Positions 61,845-64,000 of a stretch of DNA of 64,000 bases are shown piece by piece. Every line of letters begins with the position of its first letter. The stretch's first letter is position 1. Under the pieces are notes generated by a model. That model was given only the letters and a program-made list of their open reading frames with translations. It made no database searches and was not told the DNA's origin. Source of the DNA: Larkinella rosea (GTDB taxonomy: Bacteria; Bacteroidota; Bacteroidia; Cytophagales; Spirosomataceae); the NCBI RefSeq assembly GCF_003858635.1, contig NZ_RQJO01000007.1, positions 1,427,941-1,491,940 on the forward strand, in the 5' to 3' direction. Made by a program: the position numbers and the translations under genes.

Positions 61845-63575
61845 TTAAGGAACGCGTTTGCCGGGCATGTCTCTCCCGTTCTGGTGCAGAATCAATTGCG
61901 TAACCTGGCCTTTTTCGTCCCTGACAAAAGTTACCTTCGCGGGCACGACCTTCAAATAAAATTTGGTCTCGGTTTCGGGAAAAAGTTCAAATTTCCCCTG
62001 ACCGGTTGCCTGACCAAAGAGCTGCGAATCGGTTCGGGTAATTTCGATGCTGAATGTCGGCGCCAGTTCGTATTTGCCCACGTATTTTTCCAGCATCTCC
62101 ACTGAAACCGTCGCGTCTTTGGGGGCTTCCACGGTTTCGCCCAACTTCTTCAACATCTCCCCTGCATTGGTATTTCGGGGGTCCAGTTCGAGCGATTTTT
62201 TGTAATCTTTGATGGACAATTCCTTGTCGCCTTTCGCCATGTATGCCTCGCCCCGACTGTCGTAGACATTGGACGAATTCGGAAACGATTCGGCATTCAG
62301 GTTAAAAACCGCCAGCGCTTCGTTCAGTTTGCCGTCACGCATCAGCTCGTAGCCCAGCGAATTCATTTCGTCTTCGTTCAAGCCGTATGCTTTGTCGTTT
62401 TTCAACACCCTAAACTGTTGAATGGCCTTTTCCAGCGTCGAAGTTGCAATGGTTTGCCGAAGAGCAGCCGCAATCGGTTTTTTCGGGTTTTCGTACGGTT
62501 GGTCGTAAAGAATTTTCAGAATGTTGTCCTGCATGGCTCCCAACGTCGTTCCACCCGTATTATTCAACAGAATAATCGTGTGTTTTTCTTTGGGAATTCG
62601 GGTAAACTGCGTATTGAAGCCATTGATGCCTCCACTGTGCGAAACCAGTTGCACACTGTCTTTTCTCTGACCAATTTTAGCCTTATTAACTCCCCATCCA
62701 TACGCGTAATGGTCGCGAAATGGTGTAAAAAGGGCGGTTTTGGAAGCGGCTGACAGTAATTTATCGGAATATAAAATCTGATCCCAGCGATACAGATCTT
62801 CCACCGTCGAATAGAGCGACCCGGCAGCGTACGGAATGGTCATGTCTATATAGGGCGCATTGACAAAACCGCCCCCGTTTCGTTCGTAGGCTGCCGCCCG
62901 CTTCGGAATGATCGGTCCAGCCAGGTCATAACCGGTATCTTTGAGTTGAGCCGGAGTCAGAATGGCTTCCTGCAATACCGTCGCATACGGTTTTCCGGTT
63001 ACTTTTTCGATGATCACGCCTAGTAAAAAATAGCCCGAATTGCTGTACGAAAATTTCGAACCAGGCTCAAATTCAAGCTGCATGTCGGCAAACTTTTTGA
63101 CAAATGCCTCAGGCTTATACGGATTTCGGCTTTCGTCTTGGAAAAATTTCGGGAACGAGGTGTAATTTGGAATACCGGAGGTGTGAGTCAGCAGATGGTG
63201 AATCGTGATTTTATCACCGGTTGCTTTCGGATAATCGGGCAAATAGGTCGTCACTTTTTCGTTGACCTTCAATTTTCCCTGATCCACCAGTTGCATAATC
63301 AGAAAAGCCGTAAACTGCTTTGTCACCGATCCCAGCCGGAACTTGGTGTCGGGCGTGTTGGCGATGTTCCATTCCATGTTCGCCAGTCCGTAGCCTTTCT
63401 TGACAATCACTTTCCCATTCTCCGCCACCAAAACCGTTCCGTTGAACTGCCGGTTTTCGTGATATAGGCGCATCAGCGCATCAATTTTGTCGGCTTTGCT
63501 CTGCGCAAACGCGTACGGCGACAGCAATACGGTCAGGATAAATGCAAGAAGTCGGTGGGTAAAACGCGTGTTCAT
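61845..63575 (-). CDS. Serine hydrolase (beta-lactamase family) with C-terminal TPR
   Basis: 576 residues from the ATG at 63575, with signal peptide (LLAFILTVLLSPYAFAQ). Beta-lactamase fold: SxxK in LGSVTKQFTAFLI (about 80), YSN in FSYSNSGYFLLG (about 172) and the HSGGINGF segment near 312. After the catalytic domain come TPR-like repeats (about 420-500; YDSRGEAYMAKGDKELSIKD), then a beta-rich C-terminal domain of about 90 residues. The domain order is common in Cytophagales. Substrate unknown. Confidence 0.87.
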   Translation of the reverse strand: MNTRFTHRLLAFILTVLLSPYAFAQSKADKIDALMRLYHENRQFNGTVLVAENGKVIVKKGYGLANMEWNIANTPDTKFRLGSVTKQFTAFLIMQLVDQGKLKVNEKVTTYLPDYPKATGDKITIHHLLTHTSGIPNYTSFPKFFQDESRNPYKPEAFVKKFADMQLEFEPGSKFSYSNSGYFLLGVIIEKVTGKPYATVLQEAILTPAQLKDTGYDLAGPIIPKRAAAYERNGGGFVNAPYIDMTIPYAAGSLYSTVEDLYRWDQILYSDKLLSAASKTALFTPFRDHYAYGWGVNKAKIGQRKDSVQLVSHSGGINGFNTQFTRIPKEKHTIILLNNTGGTTLGAMQDNILKILYDQPYENPKKPIAAALRQTIATSTLEKAIQQFRVLKNDKAYGLNEDEMNSLGYELMRDGKLNEALAVFNLNAESFPNSSNVYDSRGEAYMAKGDKELSIKDYKKSLELDPRNTNAGEMLKKLGETVEAPKDATVSVEMLEKYVGKYELAPTFSIEITRTDSQLFGQATGQGKFELFPETETKFYLKVVPAKVTFVRDEKGQVTQLILHQNGRDMPGKRVP

Positions 63576-63630
63576 GGGATGATGGCAGTTGTCGTTGAAA
63601 AAGAGGAAGGTGCTGGTACCAAGCAATTGC

Positions 63631-63638
63631 CAAAACTA
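63631..63638 (-). promoter_or_regulatory. Probable -7 element of the TPR serine hydrolase
   Basis: TAGTTTTG on the minus strand, exact match to TAnnTTTG, about 55 nt before the ATG at 63575. -33 not clear. Confidence 0.4.
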
Positions 63639-63743
63639 AGCCTTTCTGCTTGAATAGTATAGCGTAGATAAGAGCCGGGTGCGGTTTTTATTCACGCCGA
63701 CGGATTCGAAATGGTTGCCGGATCGGATTCAATGGAAATTGCT

Positions 63744-63751
63744 TACATTTG
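63744..63751 (+). promoter_or_regulatory. Probable -7 element of the partial AraC-type gene
   Basis: TACATTTG matches TAnnTTTG; the start site would be near 63757, about 18 nt before the ATG at 63775. Confidence 0.4.
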
Positions 63752-63774
63752 AATTTCGCAAATCAAACCGGTTT

Positions 63775-64000
63775 ATGGAAATCACCACACTGGAAAAATT
63801 CTATCAGGAAACATCAGCGCTGTTTCCCGAAGGTATTAGCAAGGAAATCGGTCATTTCAACGTATTTAAAACGCACGATGTGGTGGCGAAATACCGGAAG
63901 AAACCGACCCACGAAATGCCCTATAACCGGCGCGCGTATTACAAAATCAGCCTGATTGGCGGTCGCAACAAAGCCGAATATGCCGACAAAGTGGTCGATA
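63775..64000 (+). CDS. N-terminus of a probable AraC-type transcriptional regulator (partial)
   Basis: An open frame from the ATG at 63775 runs off the window end; 75 residues are visible. It begins MEITTLEKFYQET, then GHFNVFKTHDVV and NRRAYYKISLIGGRNKAEYA. That pattern is the usual N-terminus of a Bacteroidota AraC regulator subgroup, with the helix-turn-helix at the C-terminus outside the window. The HTH itself is not visible, so the call is from N-terminal resemblance. Confidence 0.6.
   Translation, partial: MEITTLEKFYQETSALFPEGISKEIGHFNVFKTHDVVAKYRKKPTHEMPYNRRAYYKISLIGGRNKAEYADKVVD

Overview
The window looks like chromosomal DNA of a Gram-negative member of Bacteroidota, most likely order Cytophagales, near Spirosoma, Larkinella and Rudanella. 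The grounds are lipid A (lpxB) and heptose (hldD) genes, a large secreted protein with a probable type IX sorting tail, LytTR and CHASE3 two-component pairs, a lone sufB, leaderless or AT-rich start regions with little Shine-Dalgarno, and promoters of the Bacteroidota form TTG-N17..23-TAnnTTTG. The genus is an inference; no rRNA is present. I see no prophage, IS element, CRISPR array or rRNA operon. Almost all of the DNA is densely packed with ordinary single-copy genes.

Layout. 0-5.8 kb: a saccharopine/carboxynorspermidine dehydrogenase, an orphan WapI-type immunity protein, a TetR regulator, an aminopeptidase P and a subtilisin-like protease. 5.8-15.3 kb: envelope and lipid genes (hldD, queD-lpxB, acyltransferase, site-2 protease, HAD phosphatase, accA), an MBL/beta-CASP nuclease and a DacB-type carboxypeptidase. 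15.3-28 kb: a CHASE3 kinase with its single-domain receiver, hslV, the pyruvate dehydrogenase E2, an FAD oxidoreductase, an MpaB-like oxygenase, a 1048-residue beta-helix surface protein and a LytS/LytTR pair. 28-36.2 kb: an export operon (ABC membrane domain without ATPase, HlyD, TolC), an OmpA protein, lepA and a DUF819 transporter. 36.2-37.3 kb: a tRNA-like RNA with an outsized variable region, next to an Lrp/AsnC regulator. 37.3-52.7 kb: sufB, serine hydrolase, small membrane proteins, TrpB2, mqo, regulators and a DUF6600 repeat protein. 52.7-64 kb: a three-subunit molybdenum hydroxylase, an ECF sigma factor unit, EEP hydrolase, MscS, CorA, a serine hydrolase with TPRs, and the start of an AraC-type regulator.

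Two things stand out. First, at 36489-36647 on the minus strand lies a 159-nt RNA with a perfect 7-bp acceptor stem, Leu-type D arm, 5-bp anticodon arm reading GUC, canonical T loop and about 91 nt in place of the variable loop, with its own promoter and a terminator-like hairpin. It fits no tRNA, tmRNA or intron layout that I know. Second, about a dozen intergenic spaces carry imperfect inverted repeats whose arms are built of short reiterated words; several share the tip GCTGACGC/GCGTCAGC, which suggests a spreading repeat family that sits where terminators would be expected.
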